Of a stretch of 64,000 nucleotides of DNA, positions 1 through 11,092 are shown piece after piece. Origin of the DNA: Myotis daubentonii. Lineage: Eukaryota; Chordata; Mammalia; Chiroptera; Vespertilionidae. The position numbers and the translations under genes were made by a program. Position 1 is the stretch's first letter; every line of letters begins with the position of its first letter. The notes below the pieces were generated by a model that saw only the letters and a list, made by a program, of their open reading frames with translations, searched no databases and was not told the origin of the DNA. The DNA is taken from the NCBI RefSeq assembly GCF_963259705.1, contig NC_081841.1:118801033-118865032 (forward strand), in the 5' to 3' direction.

Positions 1-380
1 TTTTATGTGGCATTTTCACAAAAATGTCATTTCAAACAGGAAGAATTCCTGTTTATAGAACTCAGAACTTTTGTTCAAGGCTTAAATGAGGAGAATACGG
101 TTAATGTTTACAATTGAGGGTGAATTGGCATGGCGTTATTTGACTGAAACAGTTTATATCGTGAAGGTTCTAGTATACACTTCAAGGGAAAACGTCAAAT
201 TGTGGTAAAACTCTTAAAATACACAATTATATTCCCAGAAAATGAATATGAACGTGTAAGAAGCAGTTGAAACACAAGTAAATAGAATCTAACTACATTT
301 AGTGCTGAGTTCAATTACTGACATTAGAGGTAGAAAGCTCTGAAATGACGAGATTCTGATAATATTAACAACTCCCGCTA
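1..380 (+). repeat. Reference monomer type A (380 bp)
   Basis: First copy of type A, which opens nearly every unit in the left domain. Its 5' half is the most divergent of the six: gaactcagaacttttgttc, gagaatacggttaatg, ggcatggcgttatttg and cttcaagggaaaacg. Its 3' half, from attcccagaaaatg on, is almost the same as types C and E, so A looks like a mosaic. It is 3 bp shorter than the family length, with 2 bp missing near caaggcttaaatg and 1 bp missing in gacgagattc (others have gacgagaattc). It lacks the GAGCTC present in other types because it reads gaactc. Confidence 0.95.
34..54. other. Conserved 21-bp inverted repeat in each monomer (first copy)
   Basis: Arms AAACAGGAA and TTCCTGTTT flank a GAA spacer. 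The 9-bp arms are fully complementary. The element recurs at the same place in each monomer I inspected. Copies with tccaacagg keep 8-bp arms. In some A copies (for example 4974 and 9181) only the spacer changes, to CAA. One B allele (aaactgg; units starting 4974, 9181, 17595, 19507, 28303) has a single arm mismatch. It lies in the block that differs least between types. A dyad of this kind could be bound by a dimeric protein or extrude as a short hairpin; no binding protein is shown by the sequence. Confidence 0.85.
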
Positions 381-763
381 TTTTAAGTGGCGTTTCCACA
401 AAAATGTCATTTCAAACAGGAAGAATTCCTGTTTATAGAGCTCAGAAGTTGTGTATAAAGCTTTTAAATGAGGAGTGTACTGTTTATGTTTAACATTGAG
501 ACTTAATTGGCCAGGCGTTTTTTGACTGAAACAGTTTATACTGTGAAGGTTCTAGTATATACTTCTTAGGAAACTGTAAAAATGTGGTGAAACTCTTAAA
601 ATACACAATTATCTTTCAAGGAAATGATTATGAACTTGTGAAAAACTGTGGAAACACGAGTAAATAGAATCTAAATAAGTTTAATGCCGAATTCAATTAC
701 CCAGATTACAAGTATAAAGCTCTGAAGTTTTGAGAATTCTGATAATATTAACAACCCCGGGTA
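381..763 (+). repeat. Reference monomer type B (383 bp)
   Basis: First copy of type B. Marks are agttgtgtataaagctttt, ggccaggcg, tatactgtgaagg, tatacttcttagg, atctttcaaggaaatg, the aagtataaagctctgaag stretch and a tail ending ccccgggta. The CCCGGG hexamer occurs only where B sequence ends a monomer. B normally follows A, or alternates with C. This copy carries private differences (tggtgaaactc, ctgtggaaac) from the B at 1147. In the right domain B also exists as 381-bp and 384-bp alleles, from gtgataaaac (+1) and gatattaac (-3). Confidence 0.95.
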
Positions 764-1146
764 TTTTATGTGGCGTTTTCACAAAAATGTCATTTCAAAC
801 AGGAAGAATTCCTGTTTATAGAGCTCAGAAGTTCTGTATAAAGCTTTCAAATGAGGAGTGTACTGTTTATGTTTAACATTGAGACTTATTTGGCGTGCCG
901 TTTTTTGACAGAAACAGTTTACATCCTGAAGGTTCTAGTATACACTTCTAAGAAATATGTCAAATTGTGGTAAAACTCTTAGAATACACAATTATATTCC
1001 CAGAAAATGAATATGAACGTGTAAGAAGCAGTTGAAACACAAGTAAATAGAATGTACCTACATTTAGTGCTGAGTTCAATTACTGACATTAGAGGTAGAA
1101 AGCTCTGAAATGACGAGAATTCTGATAATATTAACAACTCCCGCTA
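764..1146 (+). repeat. Reference monomer type C (383 bp)
   Basis: First copy of type C. Marks are ctttcaaatgaggagtg, gacttatttggcgtgcc, gacagaaacagtttac, cttctaagaaatatg, attcccagaaaatg, gaatgtacctac and a cccgcta tail. C is close to E, differing mainly in the ttattt/tttttt stretch and a few bases. Early copies have tcaaacagg and many later ones tccaacagg, so two C alleles circulate. C almost always follows B, and the B-C pair behaves as a movable dimer that is present, absent or repeated in different units. I count six CpG dinucleotides in this copy. Confidence 0.95.
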
Positions 1147-1529
1147 TTTTAAGTGGCGTTTCCACAAAAATGTCATTTCAAACAGGAAGAATTCCTGTTT
1201 ATAGAGCTCAGAAGTTGTGTATAAAGCTTTTAAATGAGGAGTGTACTGTTTATGTTTAACATTGAGACTTAATTGGCCAGGCGTTTTTTGACTGAAACAG
1301 TTTATACTGTGAAGGTTCTAGTATATACTTCTTAGGAAACTGTAAAAATGTGGTAAAACTCTTAAAATACACAATTATCTTTCAAGGAAATGATTATGAA
1401 CTTGTGAAAAACTGTTGAAACACGAATAAATAGAATCTAAATAAGTTTAATGCCGAATTCAATTACCCAGATTACAAGTATAAAGCTCTGAAGTTTTGAG
1501 AATTCTGATAATATTAACAACCCCGGGTA

Positions 1530-1912
1530 TTTTATGTGGCGTTTTCACAAAAATGTCATTTCCAACAGGAAGAATTCCTGTTTATAGAGCTCAGAAGTTC
1601 TGTATAAAGCTTTTAAATGAGGGGTCTACTATTTATGTTTAACATTGAGACTTAATTGGCCTGGCGTTTTTTGACTGAAACAGTTTATATCCTGAAGGTT
1701 CTAGAATATACTCCTAAGAAAAATGTCAAATAGTGGTAAAACTCTTAAAATACCCAATTATATTCCAGGGAAATGAATATGAACTTGTAACAAACAGATG
1801 AAACACGAGTAAATAGAGTCTAACTCCATTTAATGCCGAGTTCATTTACCTAGACTACAGGTAGAAAGCTCTGAAATGACGCGAATTCTGATAATATTAA
1901 CAACTCCGGCTA
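1530..1912 (+). repeat. Reference monomer type D (383 bp)
   Basis: First copy of type D. Marks are gaggggtctactattta, ggcctggcg, tctagaatatactcc, gtcaaatagtggt, attccagggaaatg, cttgtaacaaacag, gagtctaactcc, ctagactacagg and an actccggcta tail. TCTAGA (1700-1705) occurs only in D sequence, so it marks one site per unit in the left domain. Later D copies differ in the 5' third: after B they begin tttta-t-gtgg with gaggggtc, while after C they begin tttta-a-gtgg with gaggagtc. The D body has therefore been joined to different 5' ends. Confidence 0.95.
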
Positions 1913-2295
1913 TTTTAAGTGGCGTTTTCACAAAAATGTCATTTCCAACAGGAAGAATTCCTGTTTATAGAGCTCAGAAGTTCTGTATAAAGCTTTCAAA
2001 TGAGGAGTGTACTGTTTATGTTTAACATTGAGACTTTTTTGGCGTGCCGTTTTTTGACAGAAACAGTTTACATCCTGAAGGTTCTAGTATACACTTCTAA
2101 GAGATATGTCAAATTGTGGTAAAACTCTTAGAATACACAATTATATTCCCAGAAAATGAATATGAACGTGTAAGAAGCAGTTGAAACACAAGTAAATAGA
2201 ATGTACCTACATTTAGTGCTGAGTTCAATTACTGACATTAGAGGTAGAAAGCTCTGAAATGACGAGAATTCTGATAATATTAACAACTCCCGCTA
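1913..2295 (+). repeat. Reference monomer type E (383 bp)
   Basis: First copy of type E. It begins ttttaagtggcgttttcac with tccaacagg, then has gacttttttggcgtgcc and cttctaagagatatg; its 3' half matches C. Two main alleles differ at aagagatatg/aagaaatatg, and in the left domain mostly follow unit length (gagat in 5-mers, gaaat in later 6-mers). A third allele with cacatctaag appears only in the right domain. E nearly always sits between D and F. Confidence 0.94.
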
Positions 2296-2678
2296 TTTTA
2301 AGTGGCGTTTCCACAAAAATGTCATTTCAAACAGGAAGAATTCCTGTTTATAGAGCTCAGAAGTTCTGTATAAAGCTTTCAAATGAGGAATGTACTGTTT
2401 ATGTTTAACATTGAGACTTAATTGGCGTGCCGTTTTTTGACAGAAACAGTTTACATCCTGAAGGTTCTAGTATTCACTTCTAAGAAGTATGTCAAATTGT
2501 GGTAAAACTCTTAAAATACACAATTATATTGCCGTGAAATGAATATGAACGTGTAAGAAGCAGTAGAAACACAAGTAAATAGAATCTAACTACATTTACT
2601 GCCGAGTTCAATTACCGAGATTACAGGTAGAAAGCTATGAAATGACGCGAATTCTGATAATATTAACGACACCGGACA
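2296..2678 (+). repeat. Reference monomer type F (383 bp)
   Basis: First copy of type F, the last monomer of almost every left-domain unit. Marks are gaggaatgtactg, tattcacttctaagaagtatg with its neighbours, tattgccgtgaaatg, gcagtagaaac, catttactgccgag, accgagattacagg, agctatgaaatg and a cgacaccggaca tail. That tail is always followed by an A monomer, so the F/A junction is the cleanest unit boundary. A right-domain allele reads gtgccatttttt in place of gtgccgtttttt. Confidence 0.95.
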
Positions 2679-4973
2679 TTTTATGTGGCATTTTCACAAA
2701 AATGTCATTTCAAACAGGAAGAATTCCTGTTTATAGAACTCAGAACTTTTGTTCAAGGCTTAAATGAGGAGAATACGGTTAATGTTTACAATTGAGGGTG
2801 AATTGGCATGGCGTTATTTGACTGAAACAGTTTATATCGTGAAGGTTCTAGTATACACTTCAAGGGAAAACGTCAAATTGTGGTAAAACTCTTAAAATAC
2901 ACAATTATATTCCCAGAAAATGAATATGAACGTGTAAGAAGCAGTTGAAACACAAGTAAATAGAATCTAACTACATTTAGTGCTGAGTTCAATTACTGAC
3001 ATTAGAGGTAGAAAGCTCTGAAATGACGAGATTCTGATAATATTAACAACTCCCGCTATTTTAAGTGGCGTTTCCACAAAAATGTCATTTCAAACAGGAA
3101 GAATTCCTGTTTATAGAGCTCAGAAGTTGTGTATAAAGCTTTTAAATGAGGAGTGTACTGTTTATGTTTAACATTGAGACTTAATTGGCCAGGCGTTTTT
3201 TGACTGAAACAGTTTATACTGTGAAGGTTCTAGTATATACTTCTTAGGAAACTGTAAAAATGTGGTAAAACTCTTAAAATACACAATTATCTTTCAAGGA
3301 AATGATTATGAACTTGTGAAAAACTGTTGAAACACGAGTAAATAGAATCTAAATAAGTTTAATGCCGAATTCAATTACCCAGATTACAAGTATAAAGCTC
3401 TGAAGTTTTGAGAATTCTGATAATATTAACAACCCCGGGTATTTTATGTGGCGTTTTCACAAAAATGTCATTTCAAACAGGAAGAATTCCTGTTTATAGA
3501 GCTCAGAAGTTCTGTATAAAGCTTTCAAATGAGGAGTGTACTGTTTATGTTTAACATTGAGACTTATTTGGCGTGCCGTTTTTTGACAGAAACAGTTTAC
3601 ATCCTGAAGGTTCTAGTATACACTTCTAAGAAATATGTCAAATTGTGGTAAAACTCTTAGAATACACAATTATATTCCCAGAAAATGAATATGAACGTGT
3701 AAGAAGCAGTTGAAACACAAGTAAATAGAATGTACCTACATTTAGTGCTGAGTTCAATTACTGACATTAGAGGTAGAAAGCTCTGAAATGACGAGAATTC
3801 TGATAATATTAACAACTCCCGCTATTTTAAGTGGCGTTTCCACAAAAATGTCATTTCAAACAGGAAGAATTCCTGTTTATAGAGCTCAGAAGTTCTGTAT
3901 AAATCTTTCAAATGAGGAGTCTACTATTTATGTTTAACATTGAGACTTAATTGGCCTGGCGTTTTTTGACTGAAACAGTTTATATCCTGAAGGTTCTAGA
4001 ATATACTCCTAAGAAAAATGTCAAATAGTGGTAAAACTCTTAAAATACCCAATTATATTCCAGGGAAATGAATATGAACTTGTAACAAACAGTTGAAACA
4101 CGAGTAAATAGAGTCTAACTCCATTTAATGCCGAGTTCATTTACCTAGACTACAGGTAGAAAGCTCTGAAATGACGCGAATTCTGATAATATTAACAACT
4201 CCGGCTATTTTAAGTGGCGTTTTCACAAAAATGTCATTTCCAACAGGAAGAATTCCTGTTTATAGAGCTCAGAAGTTCTGTATAAAGCTTTCAAATGAGG
4301 AGTGTACTGTTTATGTTTAACATTGAGACTTTTTTGGCGTGCCGTTTTTTGACAGAAACAGTTTACATCCTGAAGGTTCTAGTATACACTTCTAAGAGAT
4401 ATGTCAAATTGTGGTAAAACTCTTAGAATACACAATTATATTCCCAGAAAATGAATATGAACGTGTAAGAAGCAGTTGAAACACAAGTAAATAGAATGTA
4501 CCTACATTTAGTGCTGAGTTCAATTACTGACATTAGAGGTAGAAAGCTCTGAAATGACGAGAATTCTGATAATATTAACAACTCCCGCTATTTTAAGTGG
4601 CGTTTCCACAAAAATGTCATTTCAAACAGGAAGAATTCCTGTTTATAGAGCTCAGAAGTTCTGTATAAAGCTTTCAAATGAGGAATGTACTGTTTATGTT
4701 TAACATTGAGACTTAATTGGCGTGCCGTTTTTTGACAGAAACAGTTTACATCCTGAAGGTTCTAGTATTCACTTCTAAGAAGTATGTCAAATTGTGGTAA
4801 AACTCTTAAAATACACAATTATATTGCCGTGAAATGAATATGAACGTGTAAGAAGCAGTAGAAACACAAGTAAATAGAATCTAACTACATTTACTGCCGA
4901 GTTCAATTACCGAGATTACAGGTAGAAAGCTATGAAATGACGCGAATTCTGATAATATTAACGACACCGGACA
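2679..4973 (+). repeat. HOR unit 2, 6-mer A-B-C-D'-E-F
   Basis: Monomers start at 2679, 3059, 3442, 3825, 4208 and 4591. The fourth monomer is a D body on an E/F-like 5' end: agttctgtataaatcttt with an unusual t in place of g, then gaggagtctac. The same odd base recurs in unit 4, which shows that the two units share a recent common copy. Together with unit 3 it forms a 4207-bp pair that is duplicated. Confidence 0.95.
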
Positions 4974-6885
4974 TTTTATGTGGCATTTTCACAAAAATGT
5001 CATTTCAAACAGGAACAATTCCTGTTTATAGAACTCAGAACTTTTGTTCAAGGCTTAAATGAGGAGAATACGGTTAATGTTTACAATTGAGGGTGAATTG
5101 GCATGGCGTTATTTGACTGAAACAGTTTATATCGTGAAGGTTCTAGTATACACTTCAAGGGAAAACGTCAAATTGTGGTAAAACTCTTAAAATACACAAT
5201 TATATTCCCAGAAAATGAATATGAACGTGTAAGAAGCAGTTGAAACACAAGTAAATAGAATCTAACTACATTTAGTGCTGAGTTCAATTACTGACATTAG
5301 AGGTAGAAAGCTCTGAAATGACGAGATTCTGATAATATTAACAACTCCCGCTATTTTAAGTGGCGTTTCCACAAAAATGTCATTTCAAACTGGAAGAATT
5401 CCTGTTTATAGAGCTCAGAAGTTGTGTATAAAGCTTTTAAATGAGGAGTGTACTGTTTATGTTTAACATTGAGACTTAATTGGCCAGGCGTTTTTTGACT
5501 GAAACAGTTTATACTGTGAAGGTTCTAGTATATACTTCTTAGGAAACTGTAAAAATGTGGTAAAACTCTTAAAATACACAATTATCTTTCAAGGAAATGA
5601 TTATGAACTTGTGAAAAACTGTTGAAACACGAGTAAATAGAATCTAAATAAGTTTAATGCCGAATTCAATTACCCAGATTACAAGTATAAAGCTCTGAAG
5701 TTTTGAGAATTCTGATAATATTAACAACCCCGGGTATTTTATGTGGCGTTTTCACAAAAATGTCATTTCCAACAGGAAGAATTCCTGTTTATAGAGCTCA
5801 GAAGTTCTGTATAAAGCTTTTAAATGAGGGGTCTACTATTTATGTTTAACATTGAGACTTAATTGGCCTGGCGTTTTTTGACTGAAACAGTTTATATCCT
5901 GAAGGTTCTAGAATATACTCCCAAGAAAAATGTCAAATAGTGGTAAAACTCTTAAAATACACAATTATATTCCAGGGAAATGAATATGAACTTGTAACAA
6001 ACAGTTGAAACACGAGTAAATAGAGTCTAACTCCATTTAATGCCGAGTTCATTTACCTAGACTACAGGTAGAAAGCTCTGAAATGACGCGAATTCTGATA
6101 ATATTAACAACTCCGGCTATTTTAAGTGGCGTTTTCACAAAAATGTCATTTCCAACAGGAAGAATTCCTGTTTATAGAGCTCAGAAGTTCTGTATAAAGC
6201 TTTCAAATGAGGAGTGTACTGTTTATGTTTAACATTGAGACTTTTTTGGCGTGCCGTTTTTTGACAGAAACAGTTTACATCCTGAAGGTTCTAGTATACA
6301 CTTCTAAGAGATATGTCAAATTGTGGTAAAACTCTTAGAATACACAATTATATTCCCAGAAAATGAATATGAACGTGTAAGAAGCAGTTGAAACACAAGT
6401 AAATAGAATGTACCTACATTTAGTGCTGAGTTCAATTACTGACATTAGAGGTAGAAAGCTCTGAAATGACGAGAATTCTGATAATATTAACAACTCCCGC
6501 TATTTTAAGTGGCGTTTCCACAAAAATGTCATTTCAAACAGGAAGAATTCCTGTTTATAGAGCTCAGAAGTTCTGTATAAAGCTTTCAAATGAGGAATGT
6601 ACTGTTTATGTTTAACATTGAGACTTAATTGGCGTGCCGTTTTTTGACAGAAACAGTTTACATCCTGAAGGTTCTAGTATTCACTTCTAAGAAGTATGTC
6701 AAATTGTGGTAAAACTCTTAAAATACACAATTATATTGCCGTGAAATGAATATGAACGTGTAAGAAGCAGTAGAAACACAAGTAAATAGAATCTAACTAC
6801 ATTTACTGCCGAGTTCAATTACCGAGATTACAGGTAGAAAGCTATGAAATGACGCGAATTCTGATAATATTAACGACACCGGACA
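4974..6885 (+). repeat. HOR unit 3, 5-mer A-B-D-E-F
   Basis: Monomers start at 4974, 5354, 5737, 6120 and 6503. The A copy has the CAA spacer variant (aggaacaattcc). The B copy has aaactgg. The D copy reads tactcccaag and keeps atacacaatt where other D copies have atacccaatt. All of these markers are repeated in unit 5. Confidence 0.95.
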
Positions 6886-9180
6886 TTTTATGTGGCATTT
6901 TCACAAAAATGTCATTTCAAACAGGAAGAATTCCTGTTTATAGAACTCAGAACTTTTGTTCAAGGCTTAAATGAGGAGAATACGGTTAATGTTTACAATT
7001 GAGGGTGAATTGGCATGGCGTTATTTGACTGAAACAGTTTATATCGTGAAGGTTCTAGTATACACTTCAAGGGAAAACGTCAAATTGTGGTAAAACTCTT
7101 AAAATACACAATTATATTCCCAGAAAATGAATATGAACGTGTAAGAAGCAGTTGAAACACAAGTAAATAGAATCTAACTACATTTAGTGCTGAGTTCAAT
7201 TACTGACATTAGAGGTAGAAAGCTCTGAAATGACGAGATTCTGATAATATTAACAACTCCCGCTATTTTAAGTGGCGTTTCCACAAAAATGTCATTTCAA
7301 ACAGGAAGAATTCCTGTTTATAGAGCTCAGAAGTTGTGTATAAAGCTTTTAAATGAGGAGTGTACTGTTTATGTTTAACATTGAGACTTAATTGGCCAGG
7401 CGTTTTTTGACTGAAACAGTTTATACTGTGAAGGTTCTAGTATATACTTCTTAGGAAACTGTAAAAATGTGGTAAAACTCTTAAAATACACAATTATCTT
7501 TCAAGGAAATGATTATGAACTTGTGAAAAACTGTTGAAACACGAGTAAATAGAATCTAAATAAGTTTAATGCCGAATTCAATTACCCAGATTACAAGTAT
7601 AAAGCTCTGAAGTTTTGAGAATTCTGATAATATTAACAACCCCGGGTATTTTATGTGGCGTTTTCACAAAAATGTCATTTCAAACAGGAAGAATTCCTGT
7701 TTATAGAGCTCAGAAGTTCTGTATAAAGCTTTCAAATGAGGAGTGTACTGTTTATGTTTAACATTGAGACTTATTTGGCGTGCCGTTTTTTGACAGAAAC
7801 AGTTTACATCCTGAAGGTTCTAGTATACACTTCTAAGAAATATGTCAAATTGTGGTAAAACTCTTAGAATACACAATTATATTCCCAGAAAATGAATATG
7901 AACGTGTAAGAAGCAGTTGAAACACAAGTAAATAGAATGTACCTACATTTAGTGCTGAGTTCAATTACTGACATTAGAGGTAGAAAGCTCTGAAATGACG
8001 AGAATTCTGATAATATTAACAACTCCCGCTATTTTAAGTGGCGTTTCCACAAAAATGTCATTTCAAACAGGAAGAATTCCTGTTTATAGAGCTCAGAAGT
8101 TCTGTATAAATCTTTCAAATGAGGAGTCTACTATTTATGTTTAACATTGAGACTTAATTGGCCTGGCGTTTTTTGACTGAAACAGTTTATATCCTGAAGG
8201 TTCTAGAATATACTCCTAAGAAAAATGTCAAATAGTGGTAAAACTCTTAAAATACCCAATTATATTCCAGGGAAATGAATATGAACTTGTAACAAACAGT
8301 TGAAACACGAGTAAATAGAGTCTAACTCCATTTAATGCCGAGTTCATTTACCTAGACTACAGGTAGAAAGCTCTGAAATGACGCGAATTCTGATAATATT
8401 AACAACTCCGGCTATTTTAAGTGGCGTTTTCACAAAAATGTCATTTCCAACAGGAAGAATTCCTGTTTATAGAGCTCAGAAGTTCTGTATAAAGCTTTCA
8501 AATGAGGAGTGTACTGTTTATGTTTAACATTGAGACTTTTTTGGCGTGCCGTTTTTTGACAGAAACAGTTTACATCCTGAAGGTTCTAGTATACACTTCT
8601 AAGAGATATGTCAAATTGTGGTAAAACTCTTAGAATACACAATTATATTCCCAGAAAATGAATATGAACGTGTAAGAAGCAGTTGAAACACAAGTAAATA
8701 GAATGTACCTACATTTAGTGCTGAGTTCAATTACTGACATTAGAGGTAGAAAGCTCTGAAATGACGAGAATTCTGATAATATTAACAACTCCCGCTATTT
8801 TAAGTGGCGTTTCCACAAAAATGTCATTTCAAACAGGAAGAATTCCTGTTTATAGAGCTCAGAAGTTCTGTATAAAGCTTTCAAATGAGGAATGTACTGT
8901 TTATGTTTAACATTGAGACTTAATTGGCGTGCCGTTTTTTGACAGAAACAGTTTACATCCTGAAGGTTCTAGTATTCACTTCTAAGAAGTATGTCAAATT
9001 GTGGTAAAACTCTTAAAATACACAATTATATTGCCGTGAAATGAATATGAACGTGTAAGAAGCAGTAGAAACACAAGTAAATAGAATCTAACTACATTTA
9101 CTGCCGAGTTCAATTACCGAGATTACAGGTAGAAAGCTATGAAATGACGCGAATTCTGATAATATTAACGACACCGGACA
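6886..9180 (+). repeat. HOR unit 4, 6-mer A-B-C-D'-E-F
   Basis: Monomers start at 6886, 7266, 7649, 8032, 8415 and 8798. It matches unit 2 at each diagnostic site I compared, including the odd aaatctttc in the fourth monomer. It is the first half of the second 4207-bp copy. Confidence 0.95.
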
Positions 9181-11092
9181 TTTTATGTGGCATTTTCACA
9201 AAAATGTCATTTCAAACAGGAACAATTCCTGTTTATAGAACTCAGAACTTTTGTTCAAGGCTTAAATGAGGAGAATACGGTTAATGTTTACAATTGAGGG
9301 TGAATTGGCATGGCGTTATTTGACTGAAACAGTTTATATCGTGAAGGTTCTAGTATACACTTCAAGGGAAAACGTCAAATTGTGGTAAAACTCTTAAAAT
9401 ACACAATTATATTCCCAGAAAATGAATATGAACGTGTAAGAAGCAGTTGAAACACAAGTAAATAGAATCTAACTACATTTAGTGCTGAGTTCAATTACTG
9501 ACATTAGAGGTAGAAAGCTCTGAAATGACGAGATTCTGATAATATTAACAACTCCCGCTATTTTAAGTGGCGTTTCCACAAAAATGTCATTTCAAACTGG
9601 AAGAATTCCTGTTTATAGAGCTCAGAAGTTGTGTATAAAGCTTTTAAATGAGGAGTGTACTGTTTATGTTTAACATTGAGACTTAATTGGCCAGGCGTTT
9701 TTTGACTGAAACAGTTTATACTGTGAAGGTTCTAGTATATACTTCTTAGGAAACTGTAAAAATGTGGTAAAACTCTTAAAATACACAATTATCTTTCAAG
9801 GAAATGATTATGAACTTGTGAAAAACTGTTGAAACACGAGTAAATAGAATCTAAATAAGTTTAATGCCGAATTCAATTACCCAGATTACAAGTATAAAGC
9901 TCTGAAGTTTTGAGAATTCTGATAATATTAACAACCCCGGGTATTTTATGTGGCGTTTTCACAAAAATGTCATTTCCAACAGGAAGAATTCCTGTTTATA
10001 GAGCTCAGAAGTTCTGTATAAAGCTTTTAAATGAGGGGTCTACTATTTATGTTTAACATTGAGACTTAATTGGCCTGGCGTTTTTTGACTGAAACAGTTT
10101 ATATCCTGAAGGTTCTAGAATATACTCCCAAGAAAAATGTCAAATAGTGGTAAAACTCTTAAAATACACAATTATATTCCAGGGAAATGAATATGAACTT
10201 GTAACAAACAGTTGAAACACGAGTAAATAGAGTCTAACTCCATTTAATGCCGAGTTCATTTACCTAGACTACAGGTAGAAAGCTCTGAAATGACGCGAAT
10301 TCTGATAATATTAACAACTCCGGCTATTTTAAGTGGCGTTTTCACAAAAATGTCATTTCCAACAGGAAGAATTCCTGTTTATAGAGCTCAGAAGTTCTGT
10401 ATAAAGCTTTCAAATGAGGAGTGTACTGTTTATGTTTAACATTGAGACTTTTTTGGCGTGCCGTTTTTTGACAGAAACAGTTTACATCCTGAAGGTTCTA
10501 GTATACACTTCTAAGAGATATGTCAAATTGTGGTAAAACTCTTAGAATACACAATTATATTCCCAGAAAATGAATATGAACGTGTAAGAAGCAGTTGAAA
10601 CACAAGTAAATAGAATGTACCTACATTTAGTGCTGAGTTCAATTACTGACATTAGAGGTAGAAAGCTCTGAAATGACGAGAATTCTGATAATATTAACAA
10701 CTCCCGCTATTTTAAGTGGCGTTTCCACAAAAATGTCATTTCAAACAGGAAGAATTCCTGTTTATAGAGCTCAGAAGTTCTGTATAAAGCTTTCAAATGA
10801 GGAATGTACTGTTTATGTTTAACATTGAGACTTAATTGGCGTGCCGTTTTTTGACAGAAACAGTTTACATCCTGAAGGTTCTAGTATTCACTTCTAAGAA
10901 GTATGTCAAATTGTGGTAAAACTCTTAAAATACACAATTATATTGCCGTGAAATGAATATGAACGTGTAAGAAGCAGTAGAAACACAAGTAAATAGAATC
11001 TAACTACATTTACTGCCGAGTTCAATTACCGAGATTACAGGTAGAAAGCTATGAAATGACGCGAATTCTGATAATATTAACGACACCGGACA
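9181..11092 (+). repeat. HOR unit 5, 5-mer A-B-D-E-F
   Basis: Monomers start at 9181, 9561, 9944, 10327 and 10710. It matches unit 3 at the sites I compared (CAA spacer in A, aaactgg in B, tactcccaag and atacacaatt in D), and closes the second 4207-bp copy. Confidence 0.95.

Larger units (their letters stand above)
1..2678 (+). repeat. HOR unit 1, 7-mer A-B-C-B-D-E-F
   Basis: Monomers start at 1, 381, 764, 1147, 1530, 1913 and 2296. This is the only 7-mer of this form in the window. It contains everything needed to derive the other classes: removing one B-C dimer gives the ABDEF 5-mer, and fusing the second B's 5' end to D gives the ABCDEF 6-mer with a B-like D start. It is thus a plausible ancestral or intermediate unit, though order of descent is inference. 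Confidence 0.95.
2679..11092 (+). repeat. Tandem duplication of a two-unit block (2 x 4207 bp)
   Basis: Units 2+3 (2679-6885) and 4+5 (6886-11092) are each a 6-mer followed by a 5-mer, 4207 bp long. Linked rare states recur in order: GAA then CAA spacer in successive A copies, aaatctttc in D', aaactgg in B, and tactcccaag and atacacaatt in D. I found no difference at the sites compared, but did not align all bases. Confidence 0.92.

Noticed and set aside
1..383. Internal half-monomer repeat (383 as 2 x about 191 bp)
   Set aside because: Reading the two halves side by side showed no convincing similarity, so the monomer seems to be a single unit.
755..771. CENP-B-box-like sequence at the B tail (CCCG, two bases, T)
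   Set aside because: Half of the reverse-strand core fits, but the CGAA half reads TATG. I found no full match to the CENP-B core in any monomer type.
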